A stretch of DNA of 46,663 nucleotides from Allomyces arbusculus (Eukaryota; Blastocladiomycota; Blastocladiomycetes; Blastocladiales; Blastocladiaceae), in the NCBI GenBank assembly GCA_027604705.1, contig JADHYV010000112.1:1-46663 (forward strand), in the 5' to 3' direction. A program made the translations under genes and the position numbers. Positions within the stretch are counted from its first letter, which is position 1, and each line of letters begins with the position of its first letter. The notes under the pieces were generated by a model that was not told where the DNA came from, did not search any database, and saw nothing but the letters and a program-made list of their open reading frames with translations. Shown in pieces: positions 22,007 to 32,952 of the stretch.

Positions 22007-23630
22007 ATGGACACGACCGCAACACCCCTCGCTTCCCCGGCAATCGACTGGACGACGCCGACGTCGGCGACGCGGGGCCTGCAAAAGGCGCTCTTATCTG
22101 ACGACGCATCGGCGGCCAGTACCATGGACGTGCTCCTGCGCGGCTGGTTTGCAGAGGACCGCGCCAAATCGGCGCGCCCGCAGTCGCCGGCGATGCAGCT
22201 GGGCCAGCCCACACGGCCTGTTGCATTGGCCCCGCCAGCACCACCGCCACCACCACCAAAACCGGTCTTGAAACCTGCACTACCGCTCACCTATGCCGAC
22301 GTCGAGTCGCTATGGCGGCATGTTGCACGTGCAGCCGGGAACACCGATGGGGGAGGCGGAGGTGACTTGTCGGAGCGGTTCAAGTCGGTCACGGTAGGCA
22401 TATGCTTTACTGCGTCGCAGTGTTGTTCCGCGGTCCCTAACCTGCAGGCTGGACAAAGAGTAGATTTCACCGACGCAGTGGACCAGTATGCAGGCGGCGG
22501 TCCCCAGCCACCTCAAACCGTACCTCGCCACGCGCATTTTCTTGCGGCTGCCCAAGACGCCCGCCGGCGAGATTTCGGCGGCACATTGGATGACCTACGT
22601 GCTCGAGAAGAGCGCCGTCTACGACGTCCAGGAGGCGTTGCGCTCGGCCTGTTCTGACGGCCACCAGCTGCTCGAATCGGTTTGTCCATTCATGAGCCTT
22701 TGTGTTGTGTTTTCGAAACGCTAAGCTGACACGCTGTGATAGGAATGGGCCCAATTCTGCGCGACCCGCGTTACCGATGAGACACCCAGCGATGCAACGG
22801 CGTGGTACGCCGATACGACGCATGCACGGGTCGCCGACGCGCTCGGACTCGTATCCGCACGGCCTGGTGTGGTCGGACGAGCCGGTCGACCGCGCGCACC
22901 GATCCCGCTCGGCCGGCTGCTGTACCACCCGATCGTAATCGAGCTCGCGCAGCGGCAGGCGTGGTGCGATCCGGAGGCCGCCGTTGAGTTGCGCGGTACG
23001 GCTCATCACTGTCGTTTTCTCGTCGTACGCCATCCTCACCGCGTCTTCCCCGCACCAGAATCATTCACGTCGCTCGACACCGACGGCGACGGCCTGTTGT
23101 CACGCGCCGAGTGCCAGCGGCTCTGCAACGGCGTGCTTACGTCGCGCTTCCTCGACCAGCTGGTCGCGGCGCATGGCGGCCGAGGACTCTCGTGGCCAGC
23201 CTACTTGGCCTTCCAGGTCGCCGCGTCGGACGTGCACCGGCCCGCGAGTATCCAGTACTTATTCCACGTCCTTGATGTGGACGGGACGGGGGTTGTCGAC
23301 GAACACGCAGTCCGCGCACACGCGACGGGGGTTCTCGACGCGCTCGAGGCGATGCACGGCGAAAGCGGGTTCGAGGTGGACGATGTCGTGGTACGCTCGT
23401 GGAAAAGCATCGTGTCTGCGCGTGGCGCGGTTTGGCTCACTTGAAGCGGCGTGTAGAACGAGGTTTTTGATATGGCGCGATGCGCAACGACTCGGATGTT
23501 GACGGCGCGGGCGCTCGTGGCGTGCGGGGTCGGCGGGACCGTGCTGCGGATTCTGGTGGACATGCACGGGCTGCTGCAGTACGACGCGTACTGCAGCAGC
23601 GGGAGCGGTGGGGGCGGTGGGAGCGCGTGA
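22007..23630 (+). CDS. PPP2R3C: PP2A regulatory subunit B'' (PPP2R3C/TON2-like)
   Basis: Five exons: 22007-22393, 22464-22679, 22743-22995, 23059-23390 and 23457-23630, 453 aa, all junctions in phase. The N-terminal 90 residues contain a Pro run. The family core follows: YLATRIFLRLPKTPAGEIS, LLYHPIVIELAQ, an EF-hand with a canonical loop (DTDGDGLLSRAE, about 293-304), ASIQYLFHVLDVDGTG, a second EF-hand loop (about 357-368), then NEVFDMA and LTARALVACGVGGTVLRILVDMHGLLQYD, which matches the B'' C-terminal block. The second loop ends in Ala where Glu is needed, so it probably does not bind calcium. Intron 3 (63 nt) could be read through without a stop, but splicing restores a normal ELRESFTSLD helix. 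B'' subunits target PP2A; the TON2 branch acts at centrosomes and the cortex. The frame past 23390 ends at 23444 if unspliced, which would lose the C-terminal block. Confidence 0.87.
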
Positions 23631-24223
23631 TGAGTGGTCGCTGCCGCGTGTGCGGGAGTTGGAAGTCGACTGGCTGGATGGGCTGTCCGACGGCGACTTG
23701 AACTCCTCCTGGAGCTCGAGGTTCACGGGCACATGAATAAATCCTCGTTCATGACATTTATAGGTAGACGCGCGAAAGACTCGCTTTAGCACCCTTGACG
23801 ACGCCTCACATTACTCGTTGGAGCGGAAAATGCGTCTCGGCCCTGGAGACTGGAGACTGGTGATCGGAGTGGTGAGCGGTCTGTCTGACATGGAGCCCTC
23901 CAGGCTGAAAATGGCTGGGGGACAGTACACGATGATTGCGGGAGACAGAATCGACATCACCGGCCGCGTGCTTTTCATTTGCTGAGGCGTCACATCCATC
24001 GGATCGTGGGCGGTCCCTTCCGGGCCGAGCCGTTCAGCAGGGACACAGTGCCTCCCTGCACACCGCCCACGTTCAGCCCGACTTGCACGCTGCGGGCCCG
24101 CTCAAATAAGACCGGCGCCCGCCCACCGTCCCTGCCGCCTCTCTCTCGACGATCCCTTGCTCGCTCGTGCCCGACTGCTGCCTGCTGCCGCCCGTCGTCT
24201 TCTCCGCCCGTCCACTCATCACC
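23631..24223. other. Intergenic region
   Basis: Between the PP2A B'' gene and the NDUFA4-like gene, same strand. The 150 bases before 24224 are C-rich leader-like sequence. No gene seen. Confidence 0.5.
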
Positions 24224-24617
24224 ATGTCGGCTGCTCGCGCTTTCATCAAGACCTGGTACCGCCACGAGGTGCGTTTCCGCTGTCCTTCCGCGAGCGCCGG
24301 TACCGTCATGATCGACGCCGCCTCCCTGGACAGGTCGCGCGATGTGCATAAGGGCCCTGCAATGCTCGCGAGTCCCTGCCGCACCGCGACTGACGCTTTT
24401 CGTGCCCTCGTTGTTCTTGTAGGTCCTCCCCATCATCGCCGTCGTTGGCGTCGCCATGACGGGAGCGTCGGCGTATGTGTTCCGCCTGGCCCGCCACCAG
24501 GAGGTCGTCTGGACGCGCGAGAACCCGCAGCCGTGGAACAAGATCCAGGCGCACCAGAACACCAAGTTCATCAACCTCAACGAGAAGCTCTCTGAGGACT
24601 TCAAGCGTGAGTGGTAA
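24224..24617 (+). CDS. NDUFA4: NDUFA4/MLRQ-like mitochondrial inner-membrane subunit
   Basis: Two exons, 24224-24268 and 24423-24617, 79 aa, close to the usual 80 or so. The 154-nt intron has a GTGCGT donor and a TTGTAG acceptor, phase 0. Residues 1-15 are short and basic, then one membrane helix (LPIIAVVGVAMTGASAYVF), then RLARHQEVVWTRENPQPWNK, which matches the RLAL..PDV.WDR.NPEPWNK signature of NDUFA4 proteins. NDUFA4 was first assigned to complex I and is now placed with cytochrome c oxidase. The gene is too short and split for simple open-frame detection. Confidence 0.85.
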
Positions 24618-26231
24618 GGCGCCGTCGTCGGTGCTGTCGTCGCCGTGTCGGGCGCGCTCGTGTTGTCGTTTCCTGTCTTCGTCGCCGTCGATGCCGCGGC
24701 CGGTGCCCGCGGTCGGTCGATTGGTCGGGTTCCCGCCCTCCCTCGTGTGTCCTAGAGCTGAGCGCCGAGGAGGTGGGCGGTGCGTGTGTATATTTGCTTT
24801 AAATAGCGCTTGATTTGCCCCCTCTCTGCTGCGTGATTTTTCGGCCAGGGGGTCAGGCTCATGCCCAGCGACTCCGTGTCCGCCGCGATCACCTACGTCA
24901 AGCAACCTCCCGCCCTGATGCCAGCAGCTGCGCCACGAAACTGCCAAGTGTCCTCTCCTGCTCGCCACGCCCGCGGCCAACTATGCACGCGACCTCTGCC
25001 ATTCGCCCTGCTCAAGAACCCGACGTTGGCACGCACGATCGGCTGTGCTGTGCGGGAGCGTTGCAACCGCAGCCTCGACTTTCGCCTGCTGCGCACGACG
25101 CTGATCCTTCTTGGCCGCGGATTACACCATCATGGCGCCCGTCGGCCACGATCCCGTCCCCCACGAGCGTCGATCGACTGCAACGGCAACGGCACACGCG
25201 ACCAGGGTCCTCAGCATTGCTGTCAAAAGCGCCGCTGATCGAGCCATGTTCGTCGTGCAAAGCACGAATCGCGCTTCCAGGCCCTTCGTGTCCATCGTCG
25301 GCTCGCCTGTGCTGTGTCCGCGGGTCAGTTTTTCCCGTGCTCGCATCTGCGCCGACCGTCACATGTCGGCTCGGGCCCGCCGCGGGACACGGCACGCGCA
25401 GGTCGTCTTCTCCACCTTGGTACCAATGAGGAAGCGTGCTGCCGTTGGCGGCGATTTGGCTGGTTGGTTGCCTACCAGGGTCCGCACGGTGCTGATGCGC
25501 GTCGCGTCGCGCAATGGCCGGCCGTGCTTCTCAGGATCAGCGCACGGGCGAGGAAGGCAGCGCAAGCTCGAGTAGGCAACGTTCATGCCGGATGCGAGTT
25601 CGTGGTTCTCCATCCGACGACGCTCGTTGGGGGGAAGGTCTGAGGTCGTTTCTGGGCATGAGAGTTGGTGAAGGCGATGGTGGCGCTCCTCTTCTTCGCT
25701 TTTATCTCCCATCTCCTCTCTTCTTCTAAGGCTAGTTGAATGAAAATCAATGGCATTTACATGACTTTGGGACATTCATTGCTGCGGTCGACATGAGCGA
25801 AGCGGGGCGGGCACGGGCGGGCGCGAAAGAGAACAGCAAATCAGCAACAGCAAATTAAGGAAACGGCAAAACAACACTACGACGGACATGCGGGAAACAA
25901 AATCATCCCGCCAACCAATCAACAGAAAAATGAGATCAAAATCGCGCGAGGGCAAAAAAAAAATAATCACCGCGGGGAAACGGGAGGTGCGGCACTTAAT
26001 GGCCAAGACGCAAAGAAAAACCGGCTGGCTCTGCGGCAAACGGGGCGGGAGGAAGCCGGATGGGGGGGAATGGTACAACGGCGAACCGACGGGCAGACGA
26101 CACCGGAACAAGCAAATCTACATCGAGGGCGGGTTGCGCGGATCCCCGAACGCACCAGGCGCGGCGCGGAGTGGCAACGACTTGGTGCGCGCGGAGAGAG
26201 ACGCAGCAGCGCCACCATCTATCGGCACACT
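24618..26231. other. Long convergent intergenic region, no gene recognised
   Basis: 1.6 kb between the 3' ends of the NDUFA4-like gene and the Sel1-repeat gene. The first kilobase is GC-rich with several short frames (for example 25111-25575 on the plus strand) that show no domain. The last 500 bases are A-rich with a run of ten A near 25955. For a convergent gap this is unusually long, so a small or non-coding gene cannot be excluded. Confidence 0.45.
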
Positions 26232-28476
26232 TTACGCAGCCTCAGCGGCCATTCGGTCGGCCATGGTCGCGCGCACGAGTTCGCCGACAGCGAGCATCGA
26301 CACGCGCAGGCCCAATGCAATCGCCCAATCCGAGACGGTCGTGTCCTGGTACCCGAGCTCGAGAGCACGCTTGACCCAGTCGAGCGCGACGTGCACGTCG
26401 GGCTTCACGCCGTGGCCGTGTTCGTAGCACCAGGCGAGGGCAACACACGCGGTCGAGTAATTCTGCGCGGCCGCCTTCTCAAACCAGACGACGGCCTCGA
26501 CCGGGTCGGCCTCGCACCCGGTGCCCTGTTGCAGGAACTGCGCGACTCTGTTCTGCGCGCCCGCATGGCCCTGCTCGGCAGAACGGCGGAACCACATGTA
26601 GGCCAGCCGGTCGTCTTGTGGGACACCCGTGCCGTACGCGTACATGTAGGCCAGGTTGTGTTCGGCCCACGGGTTGCCCTGCTCGGCGGCCACGCGGTAC
26701 CAGTAGACGGCTTGGTCAATGTTCTTGTCGCAGCCAAAGCCCTCCTCGTAGAAGTACCCGAGCGAGTTGGCGGCGAGGGCGTTGCCAAGCTCGGCCGCGC
26801 GCTGATACCACTGAAACGCGATTTCCATGTTGCGTTCGACGCCAATTGACTCTTCGTAGACGTAGCCGACGTTGTACATGGCGACGGTCTGTGCGGAGGA
26901 GGGACATGAGCAAGTCAGTTCAAAGGCTCGTCGCGGAATCTCGGTGAAGATAACAGAGCAAACGTACCTCGCCCTGGTTGGCCGCAAGCAAGTAGTACTT
27001 GAGCGCGAGGTTCGCGTCCTTTTCCACACCAAACGCCTCGCCGTAACAGTACCCCAAAATCCCTTGGCCGCGCGGGTTCTCCTGGTCGGCCGAGAGCCGG
27101 TACCACTTGACTGCCGTCGTTGCCGACTTCTCCACGCCCACGCCATCATGGAAACAAGTCCCGAGCGCATACTGCGCCGCCGCATTCATGCACGTCTCGG
27201 CGGCCCACCAGAGCCAGGCGAGCGGGTCGCCATGGCGCGGGTTCGGGTCCAGCGCGGCCGTCGCATTGCACGCGAGTCGCGGCATATCCGGGTCGCCCAG
27301 CCGGGCCACCCGCTGCTGCCAGAGCTCCGACTCGCCGCGGTTCATGCGCACGTGCGGGCGGCCGTACCGCCGCAAGAAGGCCAGACGCGCCATCGAGACG
27401 GCATGCCCGGCATTCGCGGCCACTTGGTAGTGCGGCTCGGCGTTCTTGAATGACGCCGTCACGCCAAGACCAAACTCGTAGCAGAACCCGAGCAGACCAC
27501 GCGCCTTGACGCACCCGTGCTCGGCAGCCGCCGTCAGGAGCTTGAATGCGCGCGACTCGTCGGCGACGAGGGCGGTGCCGCGCACGCCGAAGAGCAGCAG
27601 CTCGGCGACGCGCGTCAGCGCTGCGGCGTCGGCGGGCGCAGGCGCCACGTGCAAGTGTGGCAGAAGCAGCGGCACGTCGCTTGGGATCGGGCGCGGGTCG
27701 AATGCGGGCGCGGGAAGGTAGGGAAGGGTCGCAATCAGGTCGCGCACCGGGTCCGACTCGGTGAAACGCGCGGGGAGCATCGGGACGGGCGGGAGCATGC
27801 GCGAGGACCGCGACGCGAAGGTCGTCGGCGACTGGACGCGCCGCGGACGGCTGTGCACGTTGGGCGTTGCGTCGGGCGTCGGTGGGGCGCCGTAAGGCAC
27901 GTCCGTGACCATGGCATCGTCGTCGTCCTCGACCATGGTCATGTCGTCGTCATCGTCGTCACAGACCATGCAGTCCTCGGCGGCGGCTGAGCTTGGGTGG
28001 GGGTACGACGTGGTCGCGGGCTGCGCCGTGCGTCGGCGCGCAAGCAGCGAGACGTTGGGCGACGGCAGCGGCGTGTTGCGCGAGGCCACATGCGGCGCGA
28101 GCGCGCCGAGCGTCGTACTTTGCAAGGCCGACGCGAGGACGGCCGCATCAAGGTCGTGTTCTGCATTGGCAGTGTCGTACATGGACGGCGTCACGTCGAC
28201 CTTGAGATTGGCCGACGACGACGCTGCAGATGACGAGGAACTTGACGAACTGCTTGCCGCGTCCTCGTACTGGTGGAACTCGGATTCGGCCTCGGCCATG
28301 ATGTCGTCGACCATGAGGCCGTCGGGCACCGGCAGCGGTGCTGACGTGGACGCGGCAAACTTGGAGGCGACGGGCGATGTTGGCAGCGAGGCCGAGCCGA
28401 CGTGGTGCGCGCCGTAGGCCGCGGGCAGCGGAAGCGGCGACAGGAGCGCGCTGGCTGCAGAAAGCGGCGAGGCCAT
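26232..28476 (-). CDS. Sel1-repeat protein, chitin synthase activator (Skt5/Chs4)-like
   Basis: Two exons, 28476-26968 and 26888-26232, 721 aa; the 79-nt intron has GTACGT and CACAG ends, phase 0. Residues 1-250 are low complexity: a Ser run, an acidic tract (CDDDDDDM and VEDDDDAM) and proline-rich stretches. From about residue 300 to the end are Sel1-type helical repeats of about 36 residues, with units such as AFKLLTAAAEHGCVKARGLL, AVKWYRLSADQENPRGQGIL, AFQWYQRAAELGNALAANSL and AVYWYRVAAEQGNPWAEHNL, each followed by a G(V/Y)G loop. Sel1 arrays are scaffolds; in fungi the best-known ones of this size activate chitin synthase III, but other Sel1 proteins look alike and the specific role is inference. 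A chitin deacetylase is the next gene, divergent. Confidence 0.85.
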
Positions 28477-31240
28477 GGCTGTCAGAGGAAGCGAGGAAGA
28501 AGCAAAGCTGCGCTGTGGTGCGCGGCTTCGGAACGGGGGCCCCCGGCAACACGACGAGGACCAGAACGATGGTGACGGTCACAAGCGACCACAACGACGA
28601 GCTGCTGCTCAGGCGGCAGGTGCGCAGGCGCGCGGCAAAAGCGGGAGCAGGCAAGCGACGGTCGGGGCCAGCAGCCGAGGGCGGAGAAGGGCTGCGTGCA
28701 GGGCCGACAGTCGCGGAGTGTGCGTGCCGAGGCCTAAACGTCGTTGTCGCTGCTGTCGTCGTGCTCGTCTCGAGGGGTCGAGGGGTCGAGCGGTCGGGAG
28801 GGTGGTCGGTGGGTCGCGCCGAGGAAGACGCGGCGAGGTGGTGGGGAGAGAGGATGCTGCGAGCAGCAAGCGGCCAGCAGAAGAGCGAGCGAGGAGATGA
28901 CGAGCGAGGCGGGCGCGGGGCCGCGTGCCGTTATAAATCGGCCCAGGAACGGCACGAGCGAGCACAGGTCGGCACGGGCAGGGCCGTGCGCCGTGCGGGG
29001 GGCAGGGGGCCAGGGCGCACCTGCGCGCAATGGAGGGCGCGCGCGCGCACGGTGCCGGTGCCGCTGGGCTCGACGTGCAGGACGGACGGCGGGCGAGGTG
29101 GAAAATGTGCGCCGTCCAGTGGACCGCGCCACGGCGCCCTGCCGGGCCGGCCTGCAGAGTCGGCCGTGGTCGTCGTGGGCAGCTTCGTAACGCAACCATC
29201 GCTGCGCACGAGCGGCGACGCCCGCCTTCAGCGCAGTCACCTGACGCAGAAGCAAGACGCGACGCGTCGCCTCGCTTGACCACCGACCACCGCCGCGGCC
29301 ACCACGGCCACCCCGACCACCATCTCCGCCGACAACGAGCCCGCGCCCGCCGCGATCACCGTGACGCGGCCTGGTTGCCCCCCTCGGCGTCCTCGTCGTC
29401 GCGGACCGGCCTCGAGCTTAACGCTATTGCTTCGTTCGCAGACCCCAGCGCACCGCCCACAAATGAGCTGCGCGCCGTGGCTCGTCCGCGCCCAGGAGCT
29501 GACGCTGCCTGCCCCGCCGCTCGCTTCCCCATGAGGCATGACTTTGCAACCGATCGACACGCGATGCGTCAGGGCCAAACCGTACGCACCCGCTTCCGTG
29601 CGTCCCACCGGCCGGCGTCGTCGTGTGGCGGCCAGCGCCATGAGCCAAAGGCCCGACAGGGATCAGGCTCGCCGCCGTTCCCATCGCAGTCGTGACCCAA
29701 ATGCGTCGTTTTGCTTCGCTTGCCAGGGGCCGAAACAAGGACGAGTTTGGCGCGCGACGCGACCCGGAACCGGTTCTCGCTCGCGCAGACGCGCGCACGG
29801 ACCGCGTTTTCCGCGCACAGCAACACTAGGTGCTCGGCGCGAGGGGTGGAACGGTCGCACACGGCCGCGTCCTTGCTCGTCACTCCGCCCACGCATGACG
29901 CGCCGTGGCGACACGCGCTTCCAGTCGGTTGTTCGATGCGGGGCTGGCTGGTCGAAGCATCGCCTCGGTCGATCGCGCTAGTTCGGCCGAGACCGTGCGC
30001 CGCTTGGTTCCCACGGTGCACGAGCGCGTCCCTACCGCGCCACACTACCTTCCGGCACCACTTGGCCAGCCTGCCCCACCAACTCCGCACCGCCACCACT
30101 TGCTGAAATGAGCGGTCACCTTTTCGCGACGCGACGAAGCAGCGCGCGTGCTGCCGGTGATGCCACGGCCGCATTTCGTGGGCGGCAGCAGGGCAGGAAC
30201 TGAACCGCAAGTGTGGGGCCAAATCATTGCAAGCTTGTCGATGGCCGCCCGCTGACAGGTTGGCACGATCGACGCAAATACATATCTGCTTGATAGTCGC
30301 GCGTGCCGCGCCGACTCTCGTCGCCCTGCCACGTCGTCGCTGTGCGCTGGTCGGGCGCGGGCACCAAGTGCGTGTGCATGGGCTCGCGCTAATCCTGGAG
30401 CGCCTGTGACGTGTCGCGTTGGAGCACCACGATCGCATATACGATACAACGCGTTGGTCGGCTCGTTCTTGTCGTGCAAGCTGAGCTGAAACTCGGTACT
30501 TTGCTGCGGGGGTGGGGCAGGAGGGTGCGATGCGGGGAGAGAGAGACAAAACGTGGGCAGAGCCCCGGCATGGCCTGCACGAGCATGTGCGACGGGTGCT
30601 GATGACGATAGTGTTCTCGATTGTTTGAGCAGACGCTGACTGCAGAGGCACCAGTTGAAGCTCACGACCGCAAGTCAACTCGATCAGCTGCGAATCACGG
30701 TGGTGCGAGACGGTGCGCGAGACGCGACAGACCTCCAATCGCACACCACCACCGCCCAACGCCCACCGCGTCATCTTCTGCCCGCGCCAGCGCCGCCGCT
30801 TTCCATCTAGGCGGCGGCCTGCATCTTCCGAGGGCGGCGGCCTGCACCTTCCGAGACGTCCACGTGGGCCGCGCCATCGCGCGCGACGGCGTGAAGCCGG
30901 ACGCGGCCGCCGCTAGGGGCGCGATCAAGTATTCTTGGCGAGTATGGCATGGGCCCGCCGCCGCTGATTCGATGCCAAGGCGGGTGCCATGGGATCCATC
31001 CCGTTCCCGCCTCTGCGCTCAGTGCCGTCGGCGGGCATCCGGGCGGCCGACGTCAATAGATCCCCCTATTCGCCAAGTCCGTTGTCACCACGTCGCCCGA
31101 CCGATTCGACATAAATTTCCCTCGCTCTTCCGCCACGGCCGCGAACCTGCCCAACCGACCATCGACTGCAAATGGTCCCGCGCCGATCCTTGACCCGCCG
31201 CTATCCACCCGCGCCGCGCTCGTCGTTCTCGACCACGGCC
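28477..31240. other. Longest gene-free region (divergent)
   Basis: 2.76 kb between the divergent Sel1-repeat gene and chitin deacetylase gene. A TATAAAT at about 28932-28938 reads as a TATA-like box on either strand. A minus-strand frame at 29569-30774 is open for 401 codons but is Arg/Ser/Cys-rich with no domain and no clear start; I treat it as chance in GC-rich DNA. No RNA gene recognised. Confidence 0.45.
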
Positions 31241-32790
31241 ATGCTCGTCCGCGCGGTAGTCGCGCTCGCGCTGATCCTCGCCATCGTCCGCGCCGACTAC
31301 GCGCCGCCCGCTGCGTGGTGCGTGACGCCCCAAGGCTCGTGCCCGACCCCTTCGAGCCAGTCCGTGAAATCGTGGCAGGTGGCCGAGGCCGATACGCTTG
31401 GCGATACGCCCGACGCCATGTTCACGACCAGCGCCAACGCATCATTGCCCGCCGGGTACAAGGCGTGCGGTGACGGCGTGTGCGCAGTCCTCGCGGGCGA
31501 GACGTGCGGCACCTGCCCCGCCGACTGCGGCGCCTGCGCGTACAGTACCGTCCCGATCCAGCGGTGCGTGCAGAATAATATGTTTGCGCTCACGTTCGAC
31601 GATGGGCCGTCATATGTATGTTTATGGGGCTGAGTTGTCCAAAGCTCGGGGCGGACGGAGGGGATCCAAGAACTGATCACGATTGATCCAATTCCGCTAG
31701 TCCACGGCGCAGGCGGTCCAAGTGCTCAACAGCAACAACGTCACGGGCACTTTCTTTGTCAACGCCATCCACGCGCTCGAAAAGCCTACGTTTGCGGCCT
31801 CCATGCGCGCGGCCGCGGCGGCCGGCCACATTATCGGCACGCACACCTACAACCACCGATCGGTCGTGAACGGGCACACGGAGGGGCTGCCTGCCACCAA
31901 CCTGTCGATCGGCACGCTGCGCACGCTGATGTACTACAACGACATGGTCGTCTACGAGAATATTGGGAAATTGCCGCGGTTTTTCCGCCCGCCTTACCTC
32001 GAGACGAATGCAGGCATCTTGCCGACGCTCGATACCTGGGGTTACGTGCCCGTCGGCGTCTCGTTTGATACGACCGACTGGGAGCTCTCGACGCGCGCCA
32101 ACTTGACCGATGCGCAGCGCGCGGCCGCGGTCGTGCAGCAAGTGACGAGTATGCTGGCTGCGAGTCCGCCGGGGGTCACGACGCCCGCTGTGGGGGTCTC
32201 GCTGCCCGGTGGCGCGATTCACTTGCAGCACGATATCTTGGGCTACGTATGGTCGATGAGTGCTTTCCTCACTTTCTTTGGCATGCGGCTGACCTTCTCC
32301 ACCCTGTCCCCCAGTCGATGAACGCGCTACAAGCCGTCATTACGGCGATCCGCTCGCGGCGCGACCTGCAGCTCGTCTCGCTCGCCACGTGCCTCGGCAT
32401 GTCGCCGTACCGCAGCGCGCGTACGTATGGTGCACGCCCACGCGGTCGCATCCATGTCTTCCCCCACTCTCTCTGACGCGCCGGCCACGACGTGTAGAGG
32501 AAAGCCCCTTCTTCCACAACCGGTTCCCGGGCAACAAGTACCCGACAGTCCCGAAATCGCGCGCCAAGGGCGTCCTTGGCAACCTCTACCTGTACTCGAC
32601 CGCCGCCAACGTGACGGGGCTGCGCAAACCGCCGTCCGGGTGGGACCAGCCGAAAAAGGGCGAAAAGTCACCGGACGTGGACCATCACGGCGACTTGCTG
32701 AACGACGCGGCGCGGCGCGCGACCGTGGGCCACAGCGCGGTCATGGTCTCGCTCGCACTCGCGGTCGCGTCGATGCTCGCGACATTGTGA
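31241..32790 (+). CDS. Secreted, GPI-type polysaccharide (chitin) deacetylase, CE4
   Basis: Four exons: 31241-31615, 31701-32246, 32315-32420 and 32498-32790, 439 aa, all in phase. Start at 31241 gives a clean signal peptide (MLVRAVVALALILAIVRA); an upstream in-frame Met at 31172 would bury it. A Cys-rich stretch (residues 75-105) precedes the CE4 domain. All five CE4 motifs are present: LTFDDGPS (about 116-123, split by intron 1), HTYNH for the metal site (about 170), RPPYL (about 220), DTTDW, and HLQHD. Histidines and Asp for metal and base are intact, so it should be active on chitin or related N-acetyl polymers, making chitosan at the cell surface. The hydrophobic C-terminus (VMVSLALAVASMLATL) after small residues suggests a GPI anchor. 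Ends 162 bases from the STRIP gene on the opposite strand. Confidence 0.92.
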
Positions 32791-32952
32791 CGGTGCGCGC
32801 GGCTGGTCGTGCGTGTGGCGGCACGTTGAGATCGCTCCTTGCGTTGCCATTTGTTGGTTGTGTTGTTTTGTTCCGTTCCCCGTGGTGCTCCCTCCCCGAA
32901 TTTCATTCGATATCCCACCTCTCCTGCAATATACACCCGCATGTCCAACATT

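Noticed and set aside
22996-23058. Read-through of the short PP2A B'' intron as coding
   Set aside because: The 63 bases are open, but splicing restores the EF-hand lead helix and has GTACGG and CACCAG ends; the insert has no counterpart in the family.
29569-30774. 401-codon minus-strand open frame
   Set aside because: No domain, no convincing start, Arg/Ser/Cys-rich composition; long chance frames are common at this GC content.
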